NCBI GenBank assembly: GCA_021639925.1
Contig: JAJXEL010000008.1
Location: forward strand, 1 to 14,133
Length of the DNA stretch: 14,133 nucleotides
Direction of reading: 5' to 3'
Origin: Alphaproteobacteria bacterium
Lineage (GTDB): Bacteria; Pseudomonadota; Alphaproteobacteria; CAAGCB01; CAG-977
Numbering within the stretch: position 1 is the first letter of the stretch; the number at the start of each line of letters is the position of its first letter. Made by a program: the position numbers and the translations under genes. The notes below the pieces were generated by a model. That model had not been told where the DNA came from and did no database searches. It saw only the letters and a list, made by a program, of their open reading frames with translations. Below, piece after piece: positions 13,459-14,133 of this stretch.

Positions 13459-14133
13459 ATGGATTTGATTTCTTTTTTAAATCAACGCAAGGCTTTGACT
13501 GACGCCGGCGACGCGGACGGGTTGGCCGCGCTGGAAACAGAAGCGGCGGAATTCGCCGGACAATTCTTAAAAGGGGAATTAGCCGCGGAAGTTGAAACGG
13601 CGCCTTTGTTTTATTCGTTTTTCAGAACATTTGCCCAGACGGACGACAATAATCTGAAATCGGACTGCGAACGGGCGCTTGAAGAACTGCGGCCGTTGTT
13701 AGACGAATTTGACAAAGAACACGATCTGACACATTTAGACGAACTGGACCAAAACGTTATCGAATACAATTTGGCCAGGCTGGCCTTTTTTGAACGGCTG
13801 AACCCGTTTGAAAAAGAAAAAGACAATCAGCTGAAATTCCCGGCTTTTACCGATTTGCTGCGCCTGACGGATCAGATTGAAATTACGGGATCTGACGAAA
13901 ACGCTCATGCCCGGTTTATCGAAACCCTGACAAAGGCGTCAAAACTGCAGGTTTTTATGACGCTCAGCCTGGCGAAAGAAAAAATTACGCAGGACGATTA
14001 TTTGTCGGCGCTGCGCGGCAATATGGAAAACAATCTGGTATTAATGTTCGCCGCCGACCGGATCCCCGCCGAAACGCCGATAAATGAAAATACGGTTGCG
14101 GATCTGCGGGCGGAATATCAAAAATTATTAGAC
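13459..14133 (+). CDS. Acidic, helix-rich protein of unknown function (3' end outside window)
   Basis: The frame is open for 225 codons from an ATG at 13459 to the window end with no stop. AAAGG at 13446-13450, eight bases upstream, supports this start. I do not recognise the protein. What can be seen: no signal peptide or membrane segment, many Asp and Glu residues, few glycines and prolines, and repeated amphipathic patterns such as residues 65-90 and 98-120, which suggest a soluble all-helical fold. No catalytic motif, nucleotide loop or metal-binding cluster is evident. Codon use looks like that of its neighbours, so recent transfer is not indicated. It could be a fourth member of the def-fmt-truA transcript or have its own promoter in the 72-bp gap. 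The visible part alone does not allow a function to be assigned. Confidence 0.8.
   Translation, partial: MDLISFLNQRKALTDAGDADGLAALETEAAEFAGQFLKGELAAEVETAPLFYSFFRTFAQTDDNNLKSDCERALEELRPLLDEFDKEHDLTHLDELDQNVIEYNLARLAFFERLNPFEKEKDNQLKFPAFTDLLRLTDQIEITGSDENAHARFIETLTKASKLQVFMTLSLAKEKITQDDYLSALRGNMENNLVLMFAADRIPAETPINENTVADLRAEYQKLLD

Noticed and set aside
1..14133. Frequent GCCGGC hexamers as a possible uptake or signal sequence
   Set aside because: They fall mostly where Ala (GCC) and Gly (GGC) or similar codons meet, so ordinary codon preference explains them; no spacing pattern or orientation bias was noticed.
1..14133. CRISPR array, tRNA/rRNA genes, insertion sequences or defence genes
   Set aside because: Looked for regular repeats, tRNA-like ends, transposase motifs and inverted flanks; none seen.

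Overview
The window looks like a chromosomal housekeeping segment from an alphaproteobacterium, probably an uncultured one of roughly balanced base composition. That placement is inferred from gene content and order. An alr / MlaE-MlaF / radA / cvpA series and a def-fmt-truA series are both arrangements I know from Alphaproteobacteria. The short methyltransferase at 1071-1724 also resembles a family I associate with that class. No rRNA, tRNA, insertion sequence, CRISPR array, prophage or plasmid gene was seen.

Layout. (1) Positions 2-136 hold the Lys/Ala/Pro-rich tail of an unidentified upstream gene. (2) Positions 245-1724, plus strand, hold a small MscS-type mechanosensitive channel overlapped by a shrunken, probably degenerate SAM-methyltransferase-fold gene. 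Its 3' end overlaps the next, convergent block by 55 bases. (3) Positions 11037 down to 1670, minus strand, form a nine-gene block read alaS > alr > mlaE-like > mlaF-like > radA > cvpA-like 2 > cvpA-like 1 > tsaB > rimI. Its junctions range from a 13-nt overlap to a 17-nt gap, so it is very likely one transcript about 9.4 kb long. (4) Positions 11038-11203 are a divergent control region with a good sigma70-type promoter for the rightward genes and a perfect 12-bp palindrome. (5) Positions 11204-13386, plus strand, hold def-fmt-truA. (6) From 13459 to the end of the window runs an acidic, mostly helical protein of unknown function, cut off by the window.

How the genes fit together. Most concern translation and its accuracy: charging of tRNA-Ala (AlaS), the t6A tRNA modification (TsaB), N-terminal acetylation (RimI), N-formylation of initiator tRNA and later deformylation (Fmt, Def), and tRNA pseudouridylation (TruA). 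RadA handles recombination intermediates. Alr supplies D-alanine for peptidoglycan. The MlaE/MlaF pair is the membrane core of a lipid-transport ABC system whose periplasmic partners are not encoded here. The CvpA-like proteins and MscS are inner-membrane proteins.

I did not find a clearly new system. The points most worth a second look are: two tandem CvpA-family genes where one is usual and without purF beside them; a RimI-like acetyltransferase that has lost both glycines of its acetyl-CoA loop; the eroded methyltransferase; and the unknown gene at the right edge. Three starts were set from ribosome binding sites and family alignment (mlaE-like 7311, alr 8399, fmt 11739) rather than from the longest reading frame.
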